Source: an uncultured Synergistales bacterium (GTDB lineage: Bacteria; Synergistota; Synergistia; Synergistales; Aminobacteriaceae). Taken from it: a stretch of DNA of 64,000 bases. The position numbers and the translations under genes were made by a program. Each line of letters opens with the position of its first letter. Positions within the stretch are counted from its first letter, which is position 1. Positions 53,924 to 61,804 of this stretch are shown piece after piece. The stretch is taken from positions 186,001 through 250,000 of the forward strand of contig CAJOGI010000004.1 in the NCBI GenBank assembly GCA_905234075.1, written 5' to 3'. The notes below the pieces were generated by a model. It was not told where the DNA came from. It was given only the letters and a program-made list of their open reading frames with translations, and made no database searches.

Positions 53924-53930
53924 AAAAAAA

Positions 53931-54851
53931 TCACCTTAATTTTATTCTTGGGTCAATGAACGCTAGTATAACGTCCGTGATTAAGTTAAAGAAAACTAAA
54001 ATCGCGCTGTAAAAAATTGTTACGCCCATTATCGTTGTATAGTCGCGGTTTGTTATGCTCGTTACGAAAAAAGTTCCGAGCCCCGGCACTCCGTAGACCT
54101 GTTCAATAACAAAACTTCCCGTCAAAATTCCTGCCGTCAGGGGGCCAAGATAAGTTATTAAAGGAATAACGGCGTTCTTGAGTGCGTGAATGTAAATCAC
54201 TGCGCGTTCGCTCAAACCCTTTGAATAAGCTGTGCGGATATAATCCTGCCCTAAAATTTCTAACATGCTTGAACGAATTAAGCGCGATATAAAAGCAGCC
54301 GGGTATCCTGCTAAAGTTACAGCCGGTAATATTGCCGTCGAAATTCCTTCCCAAAATCCGACTGTAACCCAGCCTAACTGCCACGAGAAAATATAAACAA
54401 GTGCCGCAGCTATTACGAAATTAGGAACTGTAACGCCGAGAACTGATAAAATCATCGCGAGCCTGTCCTGCCATTTCCCGCGCCTCAAAGCTGAAATTAT
54501 TCCGGCCGGTATTCCGATTAGTAACGCAAGAATTAAAGCAATCGCTCCGACTTCAAAAGAAACAGGAAAACTATTCGCTATTAATTCATTCACCGTCATT
54601 CCCTCGTAACGGTACGAAGGGCCTAAATCGAGCCGCAGAATATTTAATAAATATCTTCCGTACTGAACATAAAGTGGGTCATTTAAGTGATAACGCTCCA
54701 TAATTTTTTCAAGCACGAAGGACGGAATGGCTTTCTCGTCTGTGAACGGGCCGCCGGGTATCGCACGCATCATGAAAAAAGTTATCGTTATGATTATAAA
54801 AAGCGTCAGGAGACTGGCAAGCACACGCCTAAAAATATATCTGCCTGTCAT
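53931..54851 (-). CDS. oligopeptide ABC transporter permease, DppB type
   Basis: 306 residues, six helices. The family start MTGRYIFRRVLASLLTLFII and FFMMRAIPGGPF are visible, then YHLNDPLYVQYGRYL, LRLDLGPSYRY and the coupling loop DYIRTAYSKGLSERAVIYIHAL. First gene of the order dppB-dppC-toxin-antitoxin-dppD-cupin-dppF-SBP. Copy 4 of the 102-bp element lies 68 bases upstream. Confidence 0.95.
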   Translation of the reverse strand: MTGRYIFRRVLASLLTLFIIITITFFMMRAIPGGPFTDEKAIPSFVLEKIMERYHLNDPLYVQYGRYLLNILRLDLGPSYRYEGMTVNELIANSFPVSFEVGAIALILALLIGIPAGIISALRRGKWQDRLAMILSVLGVTVPNFVIAAALVYIFSWQLGWVTVGFWEGISTAILPAVTLAGYPAAFISRLIRSSMLEILGQDYIRTAYSKGLSERAVIYIHALKNAVIPLITYLGPLTAGILTGSFVIEQVYGVPGLGTFFVTSITNRDYTTIMGVTIFYSAILVFFNLITDVILAFIDPRIKLR

Positions 54852-54919
54852 AAAAATTTTTACCCTCCCTAAAAAAATTTGCCTTGAAATTTTAGCACGG
54901 AGAATTTTTTAAGAGGCGC

Positions 54920-55020
54920 GAAAAAATTTTTGATTCTATTTTTTTTAATTGCCTCGTGAAAATTTATGAGCTCTGAAAAATTTTGAGATTTCTGTAGGTG
55001 TAAATGTAGTTGCAAGAAAA
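54920..55020 (-). repeat. 102-bp promoter-proximal element, copy 4
   Basis: Oriented towards dppB, in the divergent gap with the gene at 55099. GCAACTACATTTACACCTAC and TAGAAT (plus-strand 54933-54938) are intact. Very close to copy 1 over the whole length. Confidence 0.85.
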
Positions 55021-55098
55021 AATTTCTGCTGTTAAAAAATATTTAGAGTGTATTATTATATCATTGTATTTTTTTTAAGGAGCTGCGCAAAAAATTAA

Positions 55099-56133
55099 AT
55101 GAGCTTAAAATTTTCTAGCTTTTCCGAATTTCTTGAGACTACGGCGGACGACGACAGAGAATTTTTGAGGAATGGAGAATTTTCAAAAATTCCTGCTGCT
55201 GCATGTGCGCTTGCTAATTCTTCGGGCGGCTGGATAATCTTAGGCGCGGAACGAGACTGGGACGGCGAAATTAATATAACGGGTTTTGAAAATAAAAATG
55301 TAATTGTAAATGTCCCTATACCGCACGGAATTTCTTTCAGCTTTCAAAAATTTCTCAACATAATCATAATTTACATAGCTCCGCTTGAATGGCACAAAAG
55401 GCCGATTTTATTTGAAGGCATGTTCTACAGGCGCGTGGAGGGCGTAAATTTAACCTCGTCAGCAAAATCAGCCGCGATAATCGCATCGGACGCTCAGGAC
55501 TTTTCACGCGATGACGAACCAGCTATGAATTTTTTTATAAATCCCGACAGCCTTAATGATTTTTACGGCACTGTCTTAAAATTTCACGATGAATATAAAA
55601 ATTTTTCTGTGGGCGAATTTCTTTGCAGGAGTTTTATTTTTTCCGGGAAATATCTCACGCTCGCCGGTGCGCTGATGTTCGGCAACATTATAAAAATCAA
55701 AGCCGTTTTAGATTACAGCGGAGCTTATGCAGAACTCGAAGAAAATAACATATGGGACGCTTATAAAAATATTCTTCCGCGTCTCGTCAATAAACTTTCG
55801 TCGCGATGCTCGGAGGCGTTTCAGGAAATTTTTATTAACGCTCTCCTTCACGCAGATTATCACGCAGGCAATGTTATAACCGTCCGTATAACTTCAGACC
55901 CGCCGAAAGTTTTAATTAAAAATCCCGGAATAATCAGGGACGGCACGAGAAATCACAGGCTGAAAAAAATTTTTGAGCTCGCTAAAATTTCAAGAAAACG
56001 GCGCGGCCTCGAGACGATAAAAAAATACATGCCCTCGTTCAAACTTGAGCAGGACATGCTGAACTTTTGCGTAGCGTCTTCGCTCGAACTTGAAGGAATT
56101 GCAGAATTTTCCGGGCCGGCTAGAATTTTATAG
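55099..56133 (+). CDS. AlbA_2/Schlafen-like putative DNA/RNA-binding protein with HATPase_c_4-like tail
   Basis: 344 residues. N-terminal AlbA_2-like domain: EFLRNGEFSKIPAAACALANSSGGWIILGAE, with FYRRVEGVNLTSS. The C-terminal half has EAFQEIFINALLHADYHAG and VLIKNPGIIRDG, as in the C-terminal ATPase-like part of RecG-related AlbA proteins. Such proteins are often transcription regulators or defence accessory factors; the role here is unknown. The AAGGAG site is about 16 bases before the ATG, which is long. It ends 6 bases inside the convergent gene. Confidence 0.75.
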   Translation: MSLKFSSFSEFLETTADDDREFLRNGEFSKIPAAACALANSSGGWIILGAERDWDGEINITGFENKNVIVNVPIPHGISFSFQKFLNIIIIYIAPLEWHKRPILFEGMFYRRVEGVNLTSSAKSAAIIASDAQDFSRDDEPAMNFFINPDSLNDFYGTVLKFHDEYKNFSVGEFLCRSFIFSGKYLTLAGALMFGNIIKIKAVLDYSGAYAELEENNIWDAYKNILPRLVNKLSSRCSEAFQEIFINALLHADYHAGNVITVRITSDPPKVLIKNPGIIRDGTRNHRLKKIFELAKISRKRRGLETIKKYMPSFKLEQDMLNFCVASSLELEGIAEFSGPARIL

Positions 56134-56745
56134 GCTCCTGATTCTTATAATTCCGCCCTTGCGTTCGTTGTGCGTGTCGTAAAGATTTTTCAGGCTGAAC
56201 CACTTATACTCGGCATACGTAACCGTTAAGACGTTCACATCGTTTTCAATTTCTTCATAGCCGGCTAAATTAAACCAGTGCCATTCAAAGTCATCGAGTT
56301 TTATATCATGATGATTTAATAAAAGAAAAGGCACGGGAAAATTTCTGTCGATCTGATTAATTATCGTGCTCGAAAAAGTTTCGTAATCAACATTGCCGGA
56401 GATGCCCTCAAAAATGAGAGAATTATTTTTAACTTTTTTCATGTAGTCATAAAAACCGCAGATATAAGTTTCAAGAAAATCAATTCCATGATAGCGCGGA
56501 GTTAAAAAAGGCTTCATTACGGAAGCGAATTTCACAAAATCCGTGCGCGATAAATTTTTCGGGTCGAACGGGTAAAGGCTTAGAAACTTGTTATCATTCT
56601 CAAGCCGTGAAAGAAATATGCACGTGTCGCAGGCCGTAACAGCAGCACAGCCGCCCATGTTCATATCCCATTCCGGCAGCCATTCCTGATTTCCGCCGGG
56701 CGTTCCGTCTATCGTGAAGTAATCTAGAATTTTTTTGCGCGTCAA
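56128..56745 (-). CDS. C39-like cysteine-peptidase-fold protein, uncharacterised
   Basis: 205 residues without a signal peptide. NMGGCAAVTACDTCIFLSR places a Cys after paired Gly as in papain-like C39 families, and FPVPFLLLNHHD plus FEWHWFNLAGYEE gives a His in the HWxxxxGY context typical of these folds. These two sites suggest a papain-like catalytic pair; this is inference. I do not recognise a named family. It converges on, and overlaps by 6 bases, the AlbA_2-type gene. Confidence 0.55.
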   Translation of the reverse strand: MTRKKILDYFTIDGTPGGNQEWLPEWDMNMGGCAAVTACDTCIFLSRLENDNKFLSLYPFDPKNLSRTDFVKFASVMKPFLTPRYHGIDFLETYICGFYDYMKKVKNNSLIFEGISGNVDYETFSSTIINQIDRNFPVPFLLLNHHDIKLDDFEWHWFNLAGYEEIENDVNVLTVTYAEYKWFSLKNLYDTHNERKGGIIRIRSL

Positions 56746-56855
56746 ATTTTCACACAGCTTTCAAAAAAATAATTTTCAAATGGAATTATAAACCCGCCGC
56801 AAAAATGTGCTAAAATTATCGAAAAATAAATTACGATGTGAAAGGATCTTTTATA

Positions 56856-57005
56856 ATGGCCGACATAGTAGGACTTACATGCACTCAGTGCAAAAGGCGC
56901 AACTACACGACGACTGTAAATAAAAAGAAGCAGTCAAAAAAACTTGAGCTTAAAAAATTCTGCAAGTGGTGCAACGCTTCAGTAATTCATAAAGAATCAA
57001 AGTAG
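56856..57005 (+). CDS. rpmG: 50S ribosomal protein L33
   Basis: 49 residues (MADIVGLTCTQCKRRNYTTT onward). Both zinc pairs are present: CTQC and CKWC, so this is the zinc-binding form. The end IHKESK is typical. GAAAGGATC precedes the ATG. Start of the conserved rpmG-tRNA-Trp-secE-nusG run. Confidence 0.95.
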   Translation: MADIVGLTCTQCKRRNYTTTVNKKKQSKKLELKKFCKWCNASVIHKESK

Positions 57006-57034
57006 TTGCCAAAGATTAAAACCTGTTGTAAAAT
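57006..57034 (+). promoter_or_regulatory. promoter before tRNA-Trp and secE
   Basis: TTGCCA (57006-57011), 17-bp spacer, TAAAAT (57029-57034), ending about 20 bases before the tRNA. Confidence 0.55.
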
Positions 57035-57054
57035 TTAGAGCGTATTTTTCACGC

Positions 57055-57130
57055 AGGTCCGTGGCTCAATTGGCAGAGCACTGGTCTCCAAAACCGGGGG
57101 CTGCAGGTTCGAGTCCTGCCGGGCCTGCCA
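57055..57130 (+). tRNA. trnW: tRNA-Trp (anticodon CCA)
   Basis: Acceptor arm AGGTCCG pairs with CGGGCCT (one T-G pair), D arm GCTC/GAGC, anticodon arm CTGGT-CTCCAAA-ACCGG with CCA, T arm GCAGG-TTCGAGT-CCTGC, discriminator G, and an encoded CCA end. Confidence 0.97.
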
Positions 57131-57155
57131 TTTTTATGTACAAAGGACAAAGCAG

Positions 57156-57368
57156 ATGGCAAAGGCAACAGAAAAAACGACCAAGCTGTCTTCATTAATT
57201 GGCTTCATGCGTGAGGCTAAGGCCGAGTTAAAAAAAGTTACGTGGCCGACAAGAAGGCAGATGTGGTACTGGACATTAGTAGTAATAGTTTTTACGCTTT
57301 GTGTTTCGCTGTATCTCGGGTTGATTGATTTTCTTCTTGCGTGGCTCTTCAGCGCGTTGCTGGGGTAG
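57156..57368 (+). CDS. secE: preprotein translocase subunit SecE
   Basis: 70 residues. MREAKAELKKVTWPTRRQMW is the classic amphipathic segment, followed by one membrane helix (about 40-62). It clamps SecY in the Sec translocon. It lies 25 bases after the tRNA-Trp gene and 9 before nusG. Confidence 0.96.
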   Translation: MAKATEKTTKLSSLIGFMREAKAELKKVTWPTRRQMWYWTLVVIVFTLCVSLYLGLIDFLLAWLFSALLG

Positions 57369-57377
57369 GGACTAGAG

Positions 57378-57914
57378 ATGCCCGGCGATCGTAAATGGTA
57401 CGTTGTGCAGACGTATGCAAGCTACGAAAAAAGAGTAGAAGCTGACCTGAAACAGCGTATAGCGGCCATGAATATGCAGGATAAAATTTTTAACGTAATC
57501 GTGCCGACAGAGACGCACGTTGTCGCTAAAGACGGGAAGAGCCGTGAAGTTACCCGAAAACTTTATCCTAGTTATGTTATGGTCGAGATGATTCTTGACG
57601 AGCAGTCTTGGTACGCTGTCAGGCACACGCCCGGAGTAACGGGTTTTATAGGTGCAGGCACCCACCCGATACCGCTTTCGCAGGACGAAGTTGACAGAAT
57701 ACTGGCCGTAGTCAACAAGGAAGACAACAAAACACCCGTTGAAATTGACTTAAAGCCCGGAGATTTTGTCAGAGTTATCGCTGAAGGCGAAATGAAAGGC
57801 TTCACCGGCACGGTAGTTGATATAAACTTAAAGCGCAGCAAAGTTAAATTCAAAAGCGAAATGTTTAGCGGCGCAGAGTTTGAAACTGATTACAGTGCGA
57901 TAGAAAAGATATAA
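57378..57914 (+). CDS. nusG: transcription termination/antitermination factor NusG
   Basis: 178 residues. NGN domain: KWYVVQTYASYEKRVEADL, RKLYPSYVMVEMILDEQSWY, TPGVTGFIGAG. KOW domain: PGDFVRVIAEGEMKGFTGTVVDI. It binds RNA polymerase and links it to Rho or the ribosome. Usual place between secE and rplK. Confidence 0.97.
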   Translation: MPGDRKWYVVQTYASYEKRVEADLKQRIAAMNMQDKIFNVIVPTETHVVAKDGKSREVTRKLYPSYVMVEMILDEQSWYAVRHTPGVTGFIGAGTHPIPLSQDEVDRILAVVNKEDNKTPVEIDLKPGDFVRVIAEGEMKGFTGTVVDINLKRSKVKFKSEMFSGAEFETDYSAIEKI

Positions 57915-57996
57915 AACTACAGGCAATAAGTAATTTTTTTGCAGTAATAGATTTTTTGCAGTAACGTAACAGAACTGAACAGAAAGGAAAATTTTT

Positions 57997-58422
57997 ATGG
58001 CTAAAAAAGTTGTAGGGCAGATTAAATTACAGCTGCCAGCCGGTAAAGCGACGCCCGCGCCCCCTGTAGGCCCTGCGCTCGGTCAGCACGGCGTTAATAT
58101 TATGGAGTTTTGCAAGCAGTTTAACGCAAAGACTCAGGATCAGGCCGGTTTAGTAATTCCGGCGGTTATTACTGTTTACGCTGACAGAAGTTTCACGTTT
58201 GAGTTAAAGACCCCTCCGGCAGCCGTTTTATTAAAGAAGGCCGCAGGAATTGAATCAGGCTCAGGCGTTCCTAATAAGACTAAAGTAGGAAAATTAGCAC
58301 GTGCTAAAGTCCGCGAGATCGCTGAAATGAAAATGAAAGACCTCAACGCTAACGACGTAGATGCTGCTATGCGCATGATCGAGGGAACAGCACGCTCAAT
58401 GGGTCTTGAAATTACGGACTAA
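57997..58422 (+). CDS. rplK: 50S ribosomal protein L11
   Basis: 141 residues, standard length. [33 protein letters not shown] opens the N-terminal domain (quoted features: [20 protein letters not shown]). The C-terminal RNA-binding part has [21 protein letters not shown]-like sequence and ends RSMGLEITD. Part of the ribosomal stalk base. An AGAAAGGAAA ribosome site precedes it. Confidence 0.97.
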   Translation: MAKKVVGQIKLQLPAGKATPAPPVGPALGQHGVNIMEFCKQFNAKTQDQAGLVIPAVITVYADRSFTFELKTPPAAVLLKKAAGIESGSGVPNKTKVGKLARAKVREIAEMKMKDLNANDVDAAMRMIEGTARSMGLEITD

Positions 58423-58429
58423 AAACAGA

Positions 58430-58464
58430 TAGGAGTTAGGAATTAGGAGGTAGGAGGTAGAAAT
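58430..58464 (+). repeat. heptamer repeat array, 5 units
   Basis: TAGGAGT TAGGAAT TAGGAGG TAGGAGG TAGAAAT between rplK and rplA. Confidence 0.85.
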
Positions 58465-58520
58465 CCTGCCTTAAAGACAAGCGGGAGAGCATAACTCGCA
58501 AGAACCGCAGGAGGTAAAAA

Positions 58521-59225
58521 ATGAAGAGAAGTAAGAGATATAAGGAAGCCGCCGCCAAAATCGAGGCTAATAAATTATATGGGCTTCGTGAGGCTGTAGA
58601 GCTTTTCAAGAGCATAGCGACGGCAAAATTCAACGAGAGCATTGAAGTTCACGTGCGTCTTGGAATTGACCCCAGACACGCCGACCAGCAGGTCAGAAGC
58701 ACGGTGAGCCTTCCTCACGGAACAGGCGTAACTAAAAAAGTTCTCGTTATCACTCAAGGCGAGAAAGTTAAAGAAGCTCAGGACGCAGGCGCGGATATCG
58801 TCGGCGGTGATGACATCGTACAGCAGATTCAGGGCGGTTTCATGGACTTTGATGCGGTAATCGCCACGCCGGACATGATGAAATCAGTAGGCCGTCTGGG
58901 AAAAGTTTTAGGCCCTCGCGGTTTAATGCCTAGTGCGAAGAGCGGCACGGTAACTTTTGAACTTGCAAGCGCAGTAAAAGAGATCAAGGCAGGCCGTGTT
59001 GAGTTCAGAGCCGACAAGACGGGAATTACCCACAATGCTGCAGGACGCAAAGAATTTTCAACCGATGACCTTTACGACAATGTAAAAGCCTTATTACAGG
59101 CGATTTATAAAGTCCGTCCGGCTTCCGTAAAAGGAACTTATGTTAAGAGCATCGCAATAGCTCCGACGATGGGACCGGGAATACCCGTTGATCCTTCATT
59201 GGCGCAGAAAGAATTAGCTTTATAA
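58521..59225 (+). CDS. rplA: 50S ribosomal protein L1
   Basis: 234 residues. Typical segments are [62 protein letters not shown]-like (quoted: [14 protein letters not shown]) and [27 protein letters not shown] precedes the ATG. It binds 23S rRNA at the exit site and may repress its own operon. Confidence 0.97.
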   Translation: MKRSKRYKEAAAKIEANKLYGLREAVELFKSIATAKFNESIEVHVRLGIDPRHADQQVRSTVSLPHGTGVTKKVLVITQGEKVKEAQDAGADIVGGDDIVQQIQGGFMDFDAVIATPDMMKSVGRLGKVLGPRGLMPSAKSGTVTFELASAVKEIKAGRVEFRADKTGITHNAAGRKEFSTDDLYDNVKALLQAIYKVRPASVKGTYVKSIAIAPTMGPGIPVDPSLAQKELAL

Positions 59226-59323
59226 AAATTTTTCTTTCGTTTGAAGTTTAGAAATTAAAAAATTTTTTCCGAAGACAGCAGGGGCAGACGCTCAAAAATC
59301 CTGCTCAGGAGAGAGAACAAACA

Positions 59324-59358
59324 GGTAGAAGTTAGGAAGTAGAAGGTAGGAGGCAAAT
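59324..59358 (+). repeat. heptamer repeat array inside the L10 leader
   Basis: GGTAGAA GTTAGGA AGTAGAA GGTAGGA GGCAAAT, degenerate but in 7-bp register. Confidence 0.75.
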
Positions 59359-59402
59359 AAATCTTCTCGCTTCGTTTCCTAGTGTACTGCCGGAAAATAA
59401 CG

Positions 59403-59435
59403 CTCCTCCTGATATAATTCGGGAGGAGTTTTTTT
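59403..59435 (+). terminator. attenuator-like hairpin upstream of rplJ
   Basis: CTCCTCC...GGAGGAG followed by seven T residues, ending 28 bases before the rplJ start. It likely terminates transcription in response to the leader state. Confidence 0.7.
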
Positions 59436-59462
59436 AGGTTAATAAGGAGGTGAAAATAAAAC

Positions 59463-59999
59463 ATGCCGGCAAAAATTAAGTATGAGCTTGTCGATGCTTT
59501 GAAGGAAAAACTCAGCAGGACTAAGGCAGTTTTCGTCGCAGAATATCGCGGAATGACGGTTGCACAGAGTACGGCTCTGCGTAAGAAAGTCCGCGAGGCA
59601 GGCGGGGAGCTGAAAATTTCAAAAAATACGCTTTTAAGAATCGCAATGAAGGAAGCAGGACTTGCAGAGCTTCCCGAAGAAATGACGAAAGGCCCGAACA
59701 TTTACGCTCTTTGCTATGACGATCCCGTAGCAGTCGCGAAAGTTTTGAAAGAATATGCCAACGACAAAACACAGAAAGCTTTTATTCTTAAAGGCGGTCT
59801 GCTTGAAAGTCAGCAGCTCAATCTTGCTCAGCTCATGGCACTTGCAGAGCTTCCGTCAAAAGAAGTTCTGCGCGGTCAGGTTGTCAGAACCATTGCGGCT
59901 CCGTTATCGGGACTCGTCAACGTTCTTTCTGGCACTATGCGCAATCTCGTTACATGCCTCGCACAGATTCGGGACAAAAAAGAGGAAAGCGCAGCGTAA
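59463..59999 (+). CDS. rplJ: 50S ribosomal protein L10
   Basis: 178 residues. VDALKEKLSRTKAVFVAEYRG, MTVAQSTALRKKVREAGGE and KISKNTLLRIAMKE mark the RNA-binding part; the C-terminal helix binds L7/L12 dimers. AAGGAGGTG precedes the ATG. Confidence 0.97.
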   Translation: MPAKIKYELVDALKEKLSRTKAVFVAEYRGMTVAQSTALRKKVREAGGELKISKNTLLRIAMKEAGLAELPEEMTKGPNIYALCYDDPVAVAKVLKEYANDKTQKAFILKGGLLESQQLNLAQLMALAELPSKEVLRGQVVRTIAAPLSGLVNVLSGTMRNLVTCLAQIRDKKEESAA

Positions 60000-60047
60000 T
60001 TCAAATTTATATTATTTTTAATTATTTTTATGGAGGTAAAAATTATT

Positions 60048-60425
60048 ATGGCACACGAAGAAATTATTAAGGCTATTGAGGAAATGTCGGTACTTGAGCT
60101 CTCAGAGCTCGTGAAAGCACTTGAAGAGAAGTTCGGAGTTTCAGCATCAGCGGCTCCCATGATGATGGCAGCAATGCCCGGCGCAGCAGCACCCGCAGCA
60201 GCAGCTGAAGAGAAAACAGAGTTTGATGTCGTCTACAAAGCACCCGGCGCAAACAAAATCGCAGTAATTAAGGCAGTCCGCGAGATCACGTCGCTCGGCC
60301 TTAAAGAAGCAAAAGAGCTCGTTGATAATCCCCCGAAGAATATCAAAGAAGGCGTGTCAAAAGAGGAAGCCGAAGAGATTAAAAAGAAGCTCACCGAAGC
60401 CGGCGCAGAAGTCGAAGTTAAATAA
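60048..60425 (+). CDS. rplL: 50S ribosomal protein L7/L12
   Basis: 125 residues from ATG at 60048 (GGAGGT ten bases upstream). An N-terminal dimerisation helix ([20 protein letters not shown]), an Ala/Met hinge ([19 protein letters not shown]) and the C-terminal domain with [19 protein letters not shown] and [16 protein letters not shown]. It recruits translation factors. A terminator follows; rpoB is not downstream. Confidence 0.98.
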   Translation: MAHEEIIKAIEEMSVLELSELVKALEEKFGVSASAAPMMMAAMPGAAAPAAAAEEKTEFDVVYKAPGANKIAVIKAVREITSLGLKEAKELVDNPPKNIKEGVSKEEAEEIKKKLTEAGAEVEVK

Positions 60426-60441
60426 TTACCGTGAAAATTAC

Positions 60442-60474
60442 AGAGGCTCGAAAATTTTTGAAGCCTCTTTTTTT
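60442..60474 (+). terminator. terminator after rplL
   Basis: AGAGGCT (60442-60448) pairs with AGCCTCT (60462-60468), then TTTTTT. Confidence 0.85.
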
Positions 60475-60520
60475 CAATTTTTGTTCAATTTTCTTTCTTT
60501 AATTTACGGAGGTTTTTATC

Positions 60521-60871
60521 ATGTTTTCACTGAAAGACAAGAAAAAAACAATAATAATTGCCGCTGTCTGCATAATATTGCTGCTTAATATCATGTGGAC
60601 GGTTCTGCAGAGCAAATTTACTCCGAAACTTGACGAAGTAAAAGCCGGAATGGCAGCCCTTGAACAGAGAATAGCCAAGCTCGAACATGGAGGACTTTCC
60701 AACGTTGCGGACCTTAAAGAAGATTTCGCGGCTCTTAAAGCGGTTTCCGAAAATCTTTCACAGCGTCTCTCGCAGTCATTGAAAGCTGAAGAAGAACAGC
60801 TCGCCAGCTTAGAGGCTCAGGTCGCGGCTCAAAAAGCTCGCGTCGAAGCTCTCAAAAAAGCGACTAATTAA
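60521..60871 (+). CDS. membrane-anchored coiled-coil protein, uncharacterised
   Basis: 116 residues. A short basic start (FSLKDKKK) precedes one membrane helix (about 10-30), then a long heptad-rich region: LDEVKAGMAALEQRIAKLE and LASLEAQVAAQKARVEALKK. The positive start places the coiled coil outside the cytoplasm. No family recognised. ACGGAGG lies ten bases before the ATG. It has its own terminator. Confidence 0.75.
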   Translation: MFSLKDKKKTIIIAAVCIILLLNIMWTVLQSKFTPKLDEVKAGMAALEQRIAKLEHGGLSNVADLKEDFAALKAVSENLSQRLSQSLKAEEEQLASLEAQVAAQKARVEALKKATN

Positions 60872-60908
60872 CTCATAAATTTTTTCAAGATATAGAGTTT
60901 AATCCCTT

Positions 60909-60943
60909 ATCCCCGATGAAATTAAATTCGTCGGGGATTTTTT
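60909..60943 (+). terminator. terminator after the coiled-coil gene
   Basis: ATCCCCGA (60909-60916) pairs with TCGGGGAT (60931-60938), then TTTTT. Confidence 0.85.
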
Positions 60944-61008
60944 AATGCTTGTATTCATGAGCTTTTATGAAATAAAAAAATATTTATGATATTAAAATCA
61001 AAAAAGTC

Positions 61009-61036
61009 TTGACTTAAATCAAAAAAGATATATAAT
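61009..61036 (+). promoter_or_regulatory. promoter of the DUF1659/DUF2922 pair
   Basis: TTGACT (61009-61014), 16-bp spacer, TATAAT (61031-61036). Confidence 0.65.
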
Positions 61037-61105
61037 GCTCATTGTGTTCAGGAGGAGCACAGGCAGCCGGAAGCCGAAAATAAAAATTAAAGGAGGTGAA
61101 AGGCT

Positions 61106-61330
61106 ATGGCAGCAGTCAGCAGCTTGAGCAAGGTAACAGTCAATGTACAGCTCAACAACGGCACGGTAGACGGAAAAGTCAGGACTCTCAGTGTTTCATT
61201 AGGCGGTCTCGACCTCACGCACTACGAGGACACTAAGGCGATGAACATTGCGAATTTACTCGGCGAGTGTTTAGAAAAACCGATTTATCGTGTGCAGAAG
61301 GTAGCAGTCAGCACTTTGACTAACGAGTAG
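61106..61330 (+). CDS. DUF1659 family small protein
   Basis: 74 residues: LSKVTVNVQLNNGTVDGKVRT, LSVSLGGLDLTHYEDTKAMNIANLLGECL. This matches DUF1659, a short beta/alpha protein of unknown role found in Firmicutes and Synergistota, commonly next to DUF2922 as here. AGGAGGTGA ends six bases before the ATG, suggesting strong expression. Confidence 0.85.
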   Translation: MAAVSSLSKVTVNVQLNNGTVDGKVRTLSVSLGGLDLTHYEDTKAMNIANLLGECLEKPIYRVQKVAVSTLTNE

Positions 61331-61374
61331 CAGTAATTTTTTAGAAAGCGATTTTAGAAAGAGAGGTGATAAGC

Positions 61375-61593
61375 ATGGCAACTGTATCGAAATTAGCACT
61401 TACGTTCTTGAATGAGGACGGCGGCAAAGAAACCTTCAACTACAACTACGCCAACCCGAACGTTGAAAGCTCAACCGTAGAAGCACTCATGGACGGTATG
61501 ATAGCGAACGGGGCAATTTTCAGCACCCCGCCCGTTACCAAAAAAAGCGCGAAGATCATCACAACGCAGGAAACGTCAATAGATCTTAGCTAG
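61375..61593 (+). CDS. DUF2922 family small protein
   Basis: 72 residues from ATG at 61375 with GAGAGGTGAT upstream. LALTFLNEDGGKETFNYNYANPN and VEALMDGMIANGAIFSTP fit DUF2922, a companion of DUF1659. Function is unknown. A strong terminator follows. Confidence 0.85.
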   Translation: MATVSKLALTFLNEDGGKETFNYNYANPNVESSTVEALMDGMIANGAIFSTPPVTKKSAKIITTQETSIDLS

Positions 61594-61621
61594 TTTAGGA
61601 ATTTAGTTTAACTTCAATGTG

Positions 61622-61659
61622 AGCCCTTCGGACTGATCAGCCGGAGGGCTTTCTTCTTT
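61622..61659 (+). terminator. terminator after DUF2922
   Basis: AGCCCTTCGG (61622-61631) pairs with CCGGAGGGCT (61641-61650), then TTCTTCTTT. Confidence 0.85.
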
Positions 61660-61710
61660 ATTAATTATATCAGTTCAGTTAGAAATCATTTTTCATTAAA
61701 ATTGCAAAAG

Positions 61711-61739
61711 TTGACAGATTTATATAATTATCCTAGAAT
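61711..61739 (+). promoter_or_regulatory. promoter of glnN
   Basis: Consensus TTGACA (61711-61716), 17-bp spacer, TAGAAT (61734-61739). Confidence 0.7.
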
Positions 61740-61804
61740 ATTTTTAATTTAAGCAGATTTTTTAGAAAAATTTTTGCTTATTTTTGAAAGGAAGTTTGTT
61801 GAAA

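Larger units (their letters stand above)
59268..59435 (+). ncRNA. L10 leader (rplJL autoregulatory RNA)
   Basis: The region before rplJ has the AAGACAGCAGG and CCTGCTCAGGAGAG segments seen in L10 leaders, and ends in a hairpin CTCCTCC (59403-59409) / GGAGGAG (59422-59428) with a T run. L10-L8/L12 binding would control rplJL. A heptamer array is inserted between the two parts. Confidence 0.7.
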
